A stretch of 64,000 nucleotides of DNA from Candidatus Cloacimonas acidaminovorans str. Evry (GCF_000146065.2 NC_020449.1:744001-808000); one strand, 5' to 3'. Shown: positions 26,713 to 36,419, counted from the stretch's first letter. Notes: a model not told the origin generated them from the sequence alone. A program made the numbers and translations.

Positions 26713-26880
26713 TCCAGTCCACGAATTCAGTCCACAAATTTACACAAATTGTCACAAATGAAAGAAGAAAGGTTGAGAAGGTTGAGAGGATTGAGATTTT
26801 TTCCGTATTTTTCATAGAAGCAATCTCTTGATAGATAATACATTATAATAATTAGTGAAAATTCGTGTAAATTTGTGGAC
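26713..26880. repeat. Empty inverted-arm block, second W7 - W6 - W7 reversed
   Basis: CAGTCCACAAATTTACAC and AAATTGTCACAAAT (W7), GGTTGAGAAGGTTGAGAGG (W6), then GTGAAAATTCGTG and TAAATTTGTGGAC (W7 reversed). It has the same composition and orientation as 22428-22632, so legB-4HB-legC-GNAT-pglD lie between direct copies. No gene in 26556-26908. Confidence 0.85.
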
Positions 26881-26890
26881 AAAAAACTAT

Positions 26891-26989
26891 AGATTTGTCA
26901 CACTTTTTCATTTTTGTCACCACCTATATAATTAGAGAGCAGAAAAAAATCTATCTGTTCTCAAAGAAATATATAAGGAGACAAAAATG
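26891..26989 (+). promoter_or_regulatory. RBS-occluding two-tier hairpin leader, copy 2
   Basis: The outer stem pairs 26909-26918 (CATTTTTGTC) with 26980-26989 (GACAAAAATG), and continues after a small internal loop with TATATA 26925-26930 pairing TATATA 26970-26975; AAGGAG and the ATG are enclosed. The inner stem pairs 26935-26943 (GAGAGCAGA) with 26954-26962 (TCTGTTCTC), 9 bp with one G-U. A second ATTTGTCACAC lies upstream at 26893-26903. Same design as 8134-8237, with an unrelated inner stem. Confidence 0.7.
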
Positions 26990-27433
26990 AAAGCGTATGT
27001 AAAACTAATGCTTCCCGGTTTCACGGGAAATATGGATGATGTAGTGATATACTACAATTCACATTTGAATAAGTATATTGCCCGCCGGAAAGTGATACCC
27101 AAATATACACCTTCCAATGATATTATTAAAGATATCTTTGCCTTTGCCAAACGCATAGAATTGAGTGAGGGCTATTTAAATGACTGCCGTGAATATATCT
27201 TTCAGTTCAATCGTAAAAATCGTCGGCAAAATAGAGCAATGAGCACCTGGCCCAATGTTTTTATGAAAGTTATGCGTGCTACAATGAAGTCCTACCCCGA
27301 TCTTGATCTGAAAACCCTTACCAGAGAAGAAATAATAGCAAAGAATTTACCCTGCAGGTCTATTTATGAGTCCATCAATGTAGGATATCTGGAAAAGGTT
27401 CACGGATATGATAAACTAGATAATGTTCTATAA
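26987..27433 (+). CDS. Unknown basic 148-aa protein, copy 2
   Basis: Not recognised. Same length as, and gap-free alignable with, the protein at 8235 (LPGFTGNMDDVVIYYNS, FNRKNRRQNRAMSTWPNVF, LDLKTLTREE). Both copies stand alone, next to blocks of repeat words and beside polysaccharide genes, and both have the occluded leader. AAGGAG is 6 nt before the ATG. No membrane or signal segment. The paralogy plus conserved leader suggests a self-contained unit that moves or duplicates together with its control region. Confidence 0.85.
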   Translation: MKAYVKLMLPGFTGNMDDVVIYYNSHLNKYIARRKVIPKYTPSNDIIKDIFAFAKRIELSEGYLNDCREYIFQFNRKNRRQNRAMSTWPNVFMKVMRATMKSYPDLDLKTLTREEIIAKNLPCRSIYESINVGYLEKVHGYDKLDNVL

Positions 27434-27728
27434 TTCAATATATTATATATGTCTGCTTAAAGAAAAACTGCTTTTTAATCAATTAAAATTATAAGTAATA
27501 TAATTATCATATTGAAAATGCAGTTATTTTGTTAAAATATATTTAGATTCCTGCTTTCTCAGAAATGACAAAGGATAATTCATTCAAGAAATGATTTAAC
27601 CTTATTTTTAACAAGATGAAAAAGGAAAGATTTTTGTTGGAGCAGATAAGTAAACAGATTATGAATACTTTTAACCTTACCGCTGGGTTTATATTAACAG
27701 GATAACTAAAAATAAATAAAGGAGAAAG
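27434..27728. other. Intergenic region with small palindrome
   Basis: AT-rich. Contains the short palindromic sequence 27546-27570 (GATTCCTGCTTTCTCAGAAA then TGACA), related to those at 7556 and 63400. An AGGAG at 27719-27723 serves the next gene. Nothing else recognised. Confidence 0.5.
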
Positions 27729-29036
27729 GTGGTGAAAATATCTATATTTGGTCTTGGATATGTTGGTTGTGTCAGTTTAGGATGTTTAGCTCAGAACGGA
27801 TTTGAAGTAATTGGAATAGATGTTAATAAAGTTAAAGTAGATTTAATCAATAGAGGGCTTCCTACAATTATTGAAAAAGACATTGATATAATCTTAAAAG
27901 AACAGCATAAAGCAGGTAGAATTAGAGCAACTACAGATTATATGGAAGCCGTATCTAATAGCGAGGTATCCATAATTTGTGTAGGGACACCTTCTACGGA
28001 AAAGGGGCATCTGAATTTGGATTATATTTTTGAAACTGCGAAACAAATAGGCGAAGCATTAAAGCAAAAAAAATCATACCATACAATAGTGATTCGGAGT
28101 ACTGTTCTTCCCGGAACAAATTGCCAAGTGGGAGAAATTATAGCTCAAATATCAAATAAAATTCGTAACAGGGATTTTTCAGTGGTTTCTAATCCTGAAT
28201 TTCTCAGAGAGGGTTCCGCCGTTCAGGATTATTATAATCCGCCCTACACATTAATTGGTTCTGATGATAATAAAGCTGTTGATATTATGAGGGAATTGTA
28301 TTCAAAAGTCAATGGAGAATTTTTTACAGTTGATATAAAGACAGCAGAAATTATAAAATATGTAAACAATAGCTATCATGCCCTTAAAGTTACATTTGCC
28401 AATGAAATTGGTAGAATATGCAAGACATTAAATATTGATTCTTTTAAAGTAATGCAGTTATTTTGTCTGGATACTCGCCTAAATATTTCTCCTTATTATT
28501 TTAAGCCAGGATTTGCTTATGGAGGATCCTGTCTACCTAAAGATCTTAAAGCATTAAGTACTTTGGCAAAAGATTGTAGTTTGGACACACCTTTACTTGA
28601 TTCTATTGAAGATAGTAACCAGAACCATATTAACTATGCCATAAAGACAATAAAAAATAAGGGGAAAAGAAAGATAGGTATATTTGGCATTGCCTTTAAA
28701 GAAGGAACGGATGATTTGAGGTATAGTCCAATAATTAAAGTGATTGAGGATCTAATTAGACAAGATTTAGAAGTTCTTGTTTACGATAATTTTGTAAGCA
28801 ATGCACTACAATTTGGTGCAAACAAAGAATATATTGATAAAATATTACCATATTTACAAAATATATTAGTAAGCACTGAAGATGAATTAATAGAATGGGC
28901 TGAACTTATTATATTTAATCACAAATATCCTGATTATCAGAATTTAATAAAAATACATACTGATAAGATATTTATTGATTTTATTCATATTTCTGAATCA
29001 ATTACCGATAATAACTATGAAGGACTTTGCTGGTAG
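27729..29036 (+). CDS. AlgD-like GDP-mannose / UDP-sugar 6-dehydrogenase
   Basis: 435 aa. UDP-glucose/GDP-mannose dehydrogenase family: FGLGYVGCVSLGCLAQNGFE (NAD loop), VGTPSTEKGHLNLDYI, RSTVLPGTNC, SNPEFLREGSAVQDY, YVNNSYHALKVTFANEIGR and the catalytic cysteine in FAYGGSCLPKDLKAL. The PGFAYGGSCLPKD context and SPYYFKPG match AlgD (GDP-mannose dehydrogenase) better than Ugd. It oxidises C6 to a uronic acid. Start is GTG 27729 (or GTG 27732), with GGAG upstream. Confidence 0.9.
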   Translation: MVKISIFGLGYVGCVSLGCLAQNGFEVIGIDVNKVKVDLINRGLPTIIEKDIDIILKEQHKAGRIRATTDYMEAVSNSEVSIICVGTPSTEKGHLNLDYIFETAKQIGEALKQKKSYHTIVIRSTVLPGTNCQVGEIIAQISNKIRNRDFSVVSNPEFLREGSAVQDYYNPPYTLIGSDDNKAVDIMRELYSKVNGEFFTVDIKTAEIIKYVNNSYHALKVTFANEIGRICKTLNIDSFKVMQLFCLDTRLNISPYYFKPGFAYGGSCLPKDLKALSTLAKDCSLDTPLLDSIEDSNQNHINYAIKTIKNKGKRKIGIFGIAFKEGTDDLRYSPIIKVIEDLIRQDLEVLVYDNFVSNALQFGANKEYIDKILPYLQNILVSTEDELIEWAELIIFNHKYPDYQNLIKIHTDKIFIDFIHISESITDNNYEGLCW

Positions 29037-29043
29037 TTTTTGA

Positions 29044-30222
29044 ATGGATGTAGTAGTATTTGCCTTCAGTCATGAAGATAATATATTTGCATATACTAAT
29101 GCATTATGCAAATATACAGATATCTCGGTTACGGTAATTTTATTCTCGTATGGAGAAGTATGTTCAGCAAGTTCTTTTACTAAAAACATTAGGAATTTTC
29201 ATTATGGTTTAACAACTAATAATGTAAGAGAAAGAATGCTCCCTCCAGAATTAAATAATGAATTAGATCAACGTCTTAAAATTTGGTTGTTACATTTAGC
29301 TCCGAAGAAAATGTCTATACAAAATGTAATAATTAGTAGTATATATTTGTTCTTATCTTATATAAAAATTAAAAATAAATTTCAAATATATCATTTTAAT
29401 GGAGTAGGTTGGCACTCATTATTTTTGAGTTATCTTTTCCGTAAAGCAAAGAAAGTGTTAACTATACATGATTATATTTCCCATTCTGGAGAAGGGGGTA
29501 AATATACAAGTAAAATGAATAGAAAATTGGTAAATAATTTTGATTATTATATTCAGCATTATGATTATTTAGCAAATGAATTTTCTAGATATTATTCCGT
29601 AGAGAGATCAAAAGTTTTTACTATCAGATCTGGGACTTTTGATCATTTTAAAGCATTTGTTGGAGTAACACCTGAATATAAAAATTATATCCTTTCTTTT
29701 GGCAGAATATCTCCATATAAAGGATTAATATATTTGGTAAACGGGTTTAGGGAATATTGCAAGGAAAATAATGATCTTCATCTTGTGATTGCTGGAGAAG
29801 GAGATGTATCCGATATTTTAGATATTATTAATAATGAACCTAAAATACACTTGATTAATAAACGCCTCTCAATTTATGAGCTGGTAGGATTGATAAAAAA
29901 TTGTTTATTTACCGTTTGTTCCTATACGGATGCTACTCACAGTGCAGTAACAGTTACTTCCTATACTTTTAATAAACCTGTTTTAGCTCATAATATTGGA
30001 GGACTTTCAGAAGTAATTAACAATGGTGAAACAGGTATTTTGATTCCAGATCTAAGAGCTGCAACAATAAAAGAAGGAATAATTAAAATGCTGGAATTGA
30101 TACATTCAAATAAAACGCAAAAGGGGATTTCATATCTTACTAATCAAGGAATAATGAATTGGCATCAAATTGCAAACCAATATGAAATGCTTTATAATAT
30201 TATTGGATTAACTAATAAGTAA
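29044..30222 (+). CDS. GT4-type glycosyltransferase
   Basis: 392 aa GT-B. N-terminal VVVFAFSHEDNIFAYTNALC and FNGVGWHSLFLSYLFRKAKK; C-terminal YILSFGRISPYKGLIYLVNG, LHLVIAGEGDVSDIL and AHNIGGLSEVINNGETGILI, standard group-1 features. It follows the dehydrogenase by 7 nt and could add its uronic acid. Donor and acceptor are not determined by sequence. Confidence 0.85.
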   Translation: MDVVVFAFSHEDNIFAYTNALCKYTDISVTVILFSYGEVCSASSFTKNIRNFHYGLTTNNVRERMLPPELNNELDQRLKIWLLHLAPKKMSIQNVIISSIYLFLSYIKIKNKFQIYHFNGVGWHSLFLSYLFRKAKKVLTIHDYISHSGEGGKYTSKMNRKLVNNFDYYIQHYDYLANEFSRYYSVERSKVFTIRSGTFDHFKAFVGVTPEYKNYILSFGRISPYKGLIYLVNGFREYCKENNDLHLVIAGEGDVSDILDIINNEPKIHLINKRLSIYELVGLIKNCLFTVCSYTDATHSAVTVTSYTFNKPVLAHNIGGLSEVINNGETGILIPDLRAATIKEGIIKMLELIHSNKTQKGISYLTNQGIMNWHQIANQYEMLYNIIGLTNK

Positions 30223-30276
30223 ATAAATGAACATCAATTAATGTTTATAATTATTTATGATAAATAATAGAAAGAA

Positions 30277-31314
30277 ATGCTAGTCGGTATTCATATTAAT
30301 CATAAAAAGAGTTTAACACCATTTAGTAAAGGATATATAGATATTCTTGAATATAATAATATTGATTTTAAAATATTGGATATTCAAGATGATCAATTCT
30401 GGAAAAAATTTGAACGACTTGATGCTTTTATTTTTCAGGTTGGGCACACTTCTGATATGTTACAAATAGCTGATTCATTTATGCCAATCATCTATAATTA
30501 TGTCAAGATTCCAGTATTTCCTAATTTTAATACTTTATGGCATTTTGATAATAAAATTAAGCAACATTATCTTGCTAATTACTTTAATTTGAAATTTGTT
30601 GATTCCAAGGTATTTTGGGACAAAAAGTTAGCAATAAACTGGATAAAAGAAACAAATTTTCCATTGGTTATGAAATTACGAGGCGGTGCTGGTTCTACTA
30701 ATGTAACCATATTACGGAATCCTAACCAAGCCAGGCATTTAATTAATAAAGCATTTTCAGAAGGAATAAAGGATTCATCTTTTCCTGGAACTTGGAAAGT
30801 GAAATATTTTCCCATAAAAAAATATATACATAATAGGATGATTTGGGCTAAAAGAAAACTTTTAAGAGAAGACACAAGTTCATATTGGATGATAAGTAAG
30901 AACTATGTATATTACCAAAAATATTTGCCCAATAATAATTTTGATACAAGGGTAACAGTAATTGGAGATAGGGCTTTTGCTTTTAGAAGATTTAATCGTA
31001 CTAGAGATTTTAGAGCTTCTGGAAGTGGAAAAATTGATTATGATATGGATTCCATTGATAAAAGAATGATTAAAATTGCTTTAGAAACATCAGAAGAATG
31101 CGGATTTCAGTGTATGGCTTATGATTTTTTATATGATGATGAAAATCCTGTTATTTGTGAAATTAGCTATACTTATGTAGATCATGCTGTATATAAGTGT
31201 CCAGGATACTGGGATAAAACTTTAATCTGGCACAGCGGGCATTATATGCCTCAATATTTTATCTTGAAAGATTTGCTTAATGTAAATCTGGTTCATCCTA
31301 ATAATCAATATTAG
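30277..31314 (+). CDS. ATP-grasp ligase-like protein (first of three)
   Basis: 345 aa. ATP-grasp fold of the RimK / tubulin-tyrosine-ligase-like type: PLVMKLRGGAGSTNVTIL (ATP lysine and glycine-rich loop), YYQKYLPNNNFDTRVTVIG (beta strand and DxR) and the metal-binding PVICEISYTYVDH near the end. Such enzymes form amide bonds between a carboxylate and an amine through an acyl phosphate. In a polysaccharide cluster it could link amino acids to uronic acids or amino sugars; inference only. A related but distinct gene is at 32487. Confidence 0.82.
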   Translation: MLVGIHINHKKSLTPFSKGYIDILEYNNIDFKILDIQDDQFWKKFERLDAFIFQVGHTSDMLQIADSFMPIIYNYVKIPVFPNFNTLWHFDNKIKQHYLANYFNLKFVDSKVFWDKKLAINWIKETNFPLVMKLRGGAGSTNVTILRNPNQARHLINKAFSEGIKDSSFPGTWKVKYFPIKKYIHNRMIWAKRKLLREDTSSYWMISKNYVYYQKYLPNNNFDTRVTVIGDRAFAFRRFNRTRDFRASGSGKIDYDMDSIDKRMIKIALETSEECGFQCMAYDFLYDDENPVICEISYTYVDHAVYKCPGYWDKTLIWHSGHYMPQYFILKDLLNVNLVHPNNQY

Positions 31315-31340
31315 AATTATTCGTGGATTATTTTATTGAT

Positions 31341-32393
31341 ATGCATAAAGTAATTCATTTCGTAAGTTCTCTTAAGCAAGGGGGGGCAGAAAGACAAGTA
31401 GCCACGATAATAAATTATTCAAAAGGGATAAATAATAATTTATGTACTATACATGAATTGGAGAGTAATTATTTGGTTGATACTAATAATAAGGTGATTA
31501 AATTAAAAAGTAAATATAATTTAGCAAGAATCATAGAATTACATAAAATTATCAAATCAGAAAAACCAAATTTTATTTATGCTTGGGGTGTTTTACCTTT
31601 TATTATATCTTCATTTTCAATTATTGGCACTTCTACTAAAGTTATTAATGGTAGTATTAGACACGGTATATTCAAAAAAACATTTAGTGGTTATTTAAGA
31701 ATGTCTTTATTACATATATCCAAATATATAATTGCAAATTCATACGCAGGATTAAAAGCAAATAGATTGCATAGAGGTTATGTTTTATATAATGGAGTTG
31801 ATCCAAAATTTGATAGAAGTCGTTGGAAAAATAGGAATCAAGCTAATAATTTTACAGCAGAAATAATATTAATTTCTATCGCTAATTTAGTTCCTTATAA
31901 GGATTATTTAACTGTTTTTAAAGTATTGAAACTTTTGAAGGAGGAAGGATATAAGTTCAAATACCAAATAATTGGAGATGGACCTTTAAGGTCAAAATTT
32001 GATTTGGCTGTTAACGATATGGAACTTAAAGAAAATATTGAATTTTTAGGAAAAGTAGATGATCCTGAGAAATACTTATTTCAAGCTGATATATTCATAC
32101 ATTCATCTAAAGGAGAAGGATGTTCAAATGCTATTTTGGAAGCGATGTATATGGGATTACCTATTATTGCTTCTAATACTGGTGGAACTTCTGAAATTGT
32201 AAAAAATAATGCAATTTTATTTGAATACAAAGACATTAATTCCTTATATTGTGGTTTAAAAAAATTAATTCAAAATCCAGAGCTTAGGTTCCTAATGGGA
32301 AATCAGTCCTATAATATAATCCAACAAAGATTTACTACAGAAGTAATGGTTGCTAACTATGAGAATATAATCCGCAACATAGTTATTAAGTAA
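31341..32393 (+). CDS. GT4-type glycosyltransferase
   Basis: 350 aa from ATG 31341, where the protein starts in the usual way (HKVIHFVSSLKQGGAERQVA); GTG 31323 is an alternative. Group-1 domain features: GYVLYNGVDPKF, ISIANLVPYKDYLTVFKVL, KYQIIGDGPLRSKF, then SKGEGCSNAILEAMYMGLPI carrying the donor-binding glutamates, and IASNTGGTSEIV. Probably cytoplasmic, building the repeat unit. It lies between two ATP-grasp genes. Confidence 0.88.
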   Translation: MHKVIHFVSSLKQGGAERQVATIINYSKGINNNLCTIHELESNYLVDTNNKVIKLKSKYNLARIIELHKIIKSEKPNFIYAWGVLPFIISSFSIIGTSTKVINGSIRHGIFKKTFSGYLRMSLLHISKYIIANSYAGLKANRLHRGYVLYNGVDPKFDRSRWKNRNQANNFTAEIILISIANLVPYKDYLTVFKVLKLLKEEGYKFKYQIIGDGPLRSKFDLAVNDMELKENIEFLGKVDDPEKYLFQADIFIHSSKGEGCSNAILEAMYMGLPIIASNTGGTSEIVKNNAILFEYKDINSLYCGLKKLIQNPELRFLMGNQSYNIIQQRFTTEVMVANYENIIRNIVIK

Positions 32394-32486
32394 CTTCAAA
32401 ATATATTGGAAAACGGGAAAAGGAAATTTATCAGTAATACATAGGATTTTACTCATTTATTAGCTAATAAGCTATATGGAGACATA

Positions 32487-33542
32487 ATGACAAATATAAA
32501 AGTTGGTATAATTAGAAATGAACTATCCAATACTGCCGATGATTGGATTATAGCTTGTAATAATAGAAATATTGATTATCAAGTAATTGATCTAAGCGCA
32601 AATAATTGGTTGGAACAAGTGAGAAAAGATAATTTTGTTTTTTACCTAATACAACCTCCTGGTTCTTATGAAAGATTTAAAACAATGTTTGATGAGCGTC
32701 TGTATATAATTTGTAATGAGTTTAGATTAAAAACATTTCCCAGTTTTACAGAAAGTATTATTTATGAGAATAAGAAGATGCTTAGTTATTACTTAAATGC
32801 TCATAATATACCACATCCGGAAACATTCATATTTTATAATTATGATGAAGCAAAAAACTTTGTAGATAATACTGAATTGCCATTTGTAGCAAAAACTTCT
32901 ATTGGTGCTTCCGGCTCAGGTGTAAAAATTATTAGAAAATATAATGAAGCATTACGATATATAAATGATGCTTTTAAAAGTAAAGGAATTAGAAGAAGAT
33001 TTGGACCCAACAGGGTTACAGGTTCACCTCAGAAATGGGCAAAAAAATCAATAAGAGAACCAAGTTATTTTTTAAAGAGATTAAAATATTATCTTGAGAT
33101 AAATAGAAATACTCAGTTTGGATATGTAATATTTCAAACCTTCATTCCCCATAATTATGAATGGAGAATAGTTAAAATAGGTGAGTTCTATTTTGCTCAT
33201 AAAAAAATTAAAATTAAAGATAAAGCAAGCGGTGCCAAAGTAAAACAATTTGGATTTCCTGATATTTCTGTAATGGATTTTGTAGAGGATTTATGTAATC
33301 AGAATAATTTTAATTGCGTTTGTTTGGATATTTTTGAATCTGGCACAGGATTTCTTGTTAATGAAATACAATGTGTTTTTGGGATACCTTATGGTTATTT
33401 AAGTAAAGTAAATGATAAGATAGGAAGGTTTGTTAAACATCAGGGAACTTGGACCTTTGAAGAGGGTGATTTCACCCAAAATAATTGTTGTGATCTAAAA
33501 CTTGAAATTGCACTTAAATTGTATTTTGAAAATAAGCTATAA
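32487..33542 (+). CDS. ATP-grasp ligase-like protein (second of three)
   Basis: 351 aa. ATP-grasp: PFVAKTSIGASGSGVKII (ATP lysine and loop), IFQTFIPHNYEWRIVKIG and FLVNEIQCVFGIPYGY near the end. It resembles the protein at 30277 in domain order but only weakly in sequence, and has a longer basic middle (FGPNRVTGSPQKWAKKSIRE). GGAG lies 7 nt before ATG 32487. Likely amide-forming ligase acting on a sugar or amino acid carboxylate; substrate unknown. Confidence 0.82.
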   Translation: MTNIKVGIIRNELSNTADDWIIACNNRNIDYQVIDLSANNWLEQVRKDNFVFYLIQPPGSYERFKTMFDERLYIICNEFRLKTFPSFTESIIYENKKMLSYYLNAHNIPHPETFIFYNYDEAKNFVDNTELPFVAKTSIGASGSGVKIIRKYNEALRYINDAFKSKGIRRRFGPNRVTGSPQKWAKKSIREPSYFLKRLKYYLEINRNTQFGYVIFQTFIPHNYEWRIVKIGEFYFAHKKIKIKDKASGAKVKQFGFPDISVMDFVEDLCNQNNFNCVCLDIFESGTGFLVNEIQCVFGIPYGYLSKVNDKIGRFVKHQGTWTFEEGDFTQNNCCDLKLEIALKLYFENKL

Positions 33543-33561
33543 TTGTATATTAGGTTATCTT

Positions 33562-34575
33562 ATGAAGGACAGCAGAAAAATTTATAAATTTATAAGAGCT
33601 CACATCGGGAGCACACAAAAAGCATATTTAAGCAAAGCCGTTTTTGATTTTTCTAATAAACCTTTTGTCTATAAAAAGAATGAAAAAGAAAATAATAATT
33701 TTCCTGCTGATTTTGAAGGTGGATTATGTATATCTGCCGATTTTGAAATGGCTTGGGCTTTCAGATATTCAAAAAGAAAAGTTGATCCTTTGAAAATGGC
33801 AAACAAAGAACGAGAAAATATTCCAGTGCTACTAAAACTTTTTGCTAAATATAATATACCAATAACTTGGGCAACAGTTGGTCATCTTATGCTTGAATCC
33901 TGTAATAAAGGCGATCATAATTGGATGCATAGAATTCCATACTTTGACGATCATTGGCGTTTCTCTTCCGGTGATTGGTTTGACGATGATCCATATTCTA
34001 ATTATCAAAAAGATAGCGCTTGGTATGCTCCAGATTTAATGGAATTGATATTAAAATCTGATGTGAAACATGAAATCGGGTGTCATACCTTTTCTCATAT
34101 TGATTGTTCATATAAGAACTGTCCTCCTCAAGTGTTAGATGATGAATTAACTGCTTGGAAAAAAGCTGCTTCTAAATGGGGGGTGGAGCTAAATTCTTTT
34201 GTATTTCCAGGGGGAACAGCTGGAAACTATGAAATTCTTAAGAAACACAATGTTAAAATATATCGCAGGAATATGAATTTTGATCTTGCATATCCTATTA
34301 TTGATCAATATGGTTTACTTTTTTTACCTTCTACTTCGTCATTTGGGAAAAGTTATAATTGGTCAGCTGATTATTATATATACAGATATAAGAAAATGAT
34401 TGATAAAGCGATTAAAACAAAAACAATTGCTCATATCTGGTTCCATCCCTCTATTGATTCCTGGACGATTTCAGAAGTTATGCCGTCTGTATTGATATAT
34501 GCAGCAGATCTCAGGGAAGCTGGTAAACTTTGGATTGGGACGATGAATTCTATGGCTAACTTATTGGGAAATTAA
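33562..34575 (+). CDS. Polysaccharide deacetylase (CE4/NodB) family protein
   Basis: 337 aa from ATG 33562 (an earlier in-frame ATG lies inside the previous gene). NodB features: LCISADFEMAWAF (motif 1 acid; ADFE in place of FDDG), ITWATVGHLML, the zinc histidines in HEIGCHTFSHIDCS, SFVFPGGTAGNYEIL, and a late IAHIWFHPSIDSW. No signal peptide, so it acts in the cytoplasm or on a lipid-linked intermediate. It may N- or O-deacetylate a sugar of the repeat unit. Encoded with two ATP-grasp genes, deacetylation could expose an amine for ligation (inference). Confidence 0.88.
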   Translation: MKDSRKIYKFIRAHIGSTQKAYLSKAVFDFSNKPFVYKKNEKENNNFPADFEGGLCISADFEMAWAFRYSKRKVDPLKMANKERENIPVLLKLFAKYNIPITWATVGHLMLESCNKGDHNWMHRIPYFDDHWRFSSGDWFDDDPYSNYQKDSAWYAPDLMELILKSDVKHEIGCHTFSHIDCSYKNCPPQVLDDELTAWKKAASKWGVELNSFVFPGGTAGNYEILKKHNVKIYRRNMNFDLAYPIIDQYGLLFLPSTSSFGKSYNWSADYYIYRYKKMIDKAIKTKTIAHIWFHPSIDSWTISEVMPSVLIYAADLREAGKLWIGTMNSMANLLGN

Positions 34576-34580
34576 TAAAT

Positions 34581-36419
34581 ATGGCTGGAATTATAGGAAT
34601 TGTGTCGCTTAAAGGTGAGTTATTATTTAAAGAAGAGAAAATGCTTAACCGTATGCTTGATATTTTAAAAACTAACAAAAAACAAATATATGAATTATAC
34701 CGGGACTTATATGTTTTTTGTGCTACGGTTCTTCCTTTATCATCATCTGAACCAGATCATTTAATAATAAACGAAGAACTTGAAATAGTTTTAGCTCTTG
34801 AAGGTTATATATTTATACCGAAAGAAATGAAAAATGAACTAAATACCATATACTCAACTTTAAATAAAAATAATGATTATGAATATATACCCTATCTATA
34901 TAAAAAATATGGCAATAAAATATTAGAAATTATTAATGGAAGTTATAATCTTTTTTTATATGACAAGAAATCCGGAAAATGTCTTTTAGCTAATGATCGC
35001 TTTGGCTTTTATCCCCTATACTATTATTATAATAATAAATATTTAATCTTCAGTTCAAAAATAGAAGGCATATTATCATCTGGTTATATGTCTAAAATTG
35101 AGTTTGATAATGTTACTATAGCAGAACATTTATTTTTTGGTTATCCTATAACTGATAACACATATATAAAAGATGTGTTTACTCTTCCTAATGCGACGTT
35201 ATTAGAAATTGAATATGGCAAGATGAAACAGAGTAAGTATTGGCAAATAGGTAACGATTATAACACAAGTCATTTATCCAAAAATCAAAGTTTTGAAGCA
35301 ATTAATTTTGCCTTAGATAATGCTATAAAAAAATATTCCTCTTTAAGTAACAAAATTGCCTTCTCAATTACTGGTGGTTGGGATACCAGAGTTGTTTTAT
35401 CATATTTGATGCCCGATTATAGAGATCAATTATATTGCTATTCTTTTGGATCATTAGATTCATTAGATATTATTGTTCCCCAATTAATAACCAAAGCTGA
35501 GAACTTGCAATATACACCTTATATTTTAGATAATCAATATTTGGAAAGAAACTTTCTAACTGAAGCAAAGAACACAATTGAACTTTCCAGCGGAACCAGG
35601 AATTATAAACGAACTCATTATTTATATACAATTAAAAATTTAGCTATACATTCAAAATATTTATTATCAGGCATTTTCGGAGACGAAGTGTTAAAATATG
35701 GTAGACCAAAAGGCGGAACAGTTATTAACGAAAATGCAATAGCTATGATAACAAGTAATTTTTCCAGTGAATTAGTAGGGCAAAATTATGCAAATTCACC
35801 AATCTTTGAAATACCCGTTTTTTCCAATTTGCAATGTCTAAAAGATTTTAAATATAGAATTGATCGCGTAAAATGTTTGTTTGAAGATTATGATCAATTA
35901 CAGGATAAATATTTGGCTTTCCGGTTTGAAATAAATCTCAGAAAATATTTTGGCAATGAAGCTAGTAGTTATAACGATTATTTTTTATGCCTTTCTCCTT
36001 TTATAGATTATGAATTTATAAAAACCTGGTTAACAACTATCTATGCGGGAAATTTATTCCCTTTTAAAAAACCATCTTTAAAAACCAAACAACTATCTAT
36101 AGAATTATATACAAAATTGGTAATGAATAATTATCCTTCATTATCTGTCTACCCCTCAACCAGAGGTTTTAGTATAGCAGATTATTTATCTTTAAAAGGT
36201 AAATTGAAGATATTTTACCTTAAATATATCAAAAAATCTAAATATAGCGTAGATGCTTTTTTTACGAGAGATACTGATAGTATATTTTATAATAATCTGT
36301 TAAAGAACATTCCGTCTGAAATTAAATACATTAATAATATTCCGAAAGAATCTTATTTCTCTTCTGATATTCTCTCTCTAACTTATTGGATAAATACAAT
36401 TAAAGAACGTTATTTATGA
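34581..36419 (+). CDS. Asparagine-synthase-like protein without the glutaminase cysteine
   Basis: 612 aa, length and two-domain layout of AsnB. N-terminal Ntn-like domain starts MAGIIGIVSLKG: residue 2 is Ala, where the glutamine amidotransferase nucleophile Cys should be. It retains NGSYNLFLYDKKSGKCLLAN and DRFGFYPLYYY. The C-terminal synthetase domain has a PP-loop variant SITGGWDTRVVLSYL and SGIFGDEVLKYGRP. It would adenylate a carboxylate but could not take ammonia from glutamine; it may use another amine, like beta-lactam synthetase-type relatives. It overlaps the next GT by 4 nt. Confidence 0.85.
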   Translation: MAGIIGIVSLKGELLFKEEKMLNRMLDILKTNKKQIYELYRDLYVFCATVLPLSSSEPDHLIINEELEIVLALEGYIFIPKEMKNELNTIYSTLNKNNDYEYIPYLYKKYGNKILEIINGSYNLFLYDKKSGKCLLANDRFGFYPLYYYYNNKYLIFSSKIEGILSSGYMSKIEFDNVTIAEHLFFGYPITDNTYIKDVFTLPNATLLEIEYGKMKQSKYWQIGNDYNTSHLSKNQSFEAINFALDNAIKKYSSLSNKIAFSITGGWDTRVVLSYLMPDYRDQLYCYSFGSLDSLDIIVPQLITKAENLQYTPYILDNQYLERNFLTEAKNTIELSSGTRNYKRTHYLYTIKNLAIHSKYLLSGIFGDEVLKYGRPKGGTVINENAIAMITSNFSSELVGQNYANSPIFEIPVFSNLQCLKDFKYRIDRVKCLFEDYDQLQDKYLAFRFEINLRKYFGNEASSYNDYFLCLSPFIDYEFIKTWLTTIYAGNLFPFKKPSLKTKQLSIELYTKLVMNNYPSLSVYPSTRGFSIADYLSLKGKLKIFYLKYIKKSKYSVDAFFTRDTDSIFYNNLLKNIPSEIKYINNIPKESYFSSDILSLTYWINTIKERYL

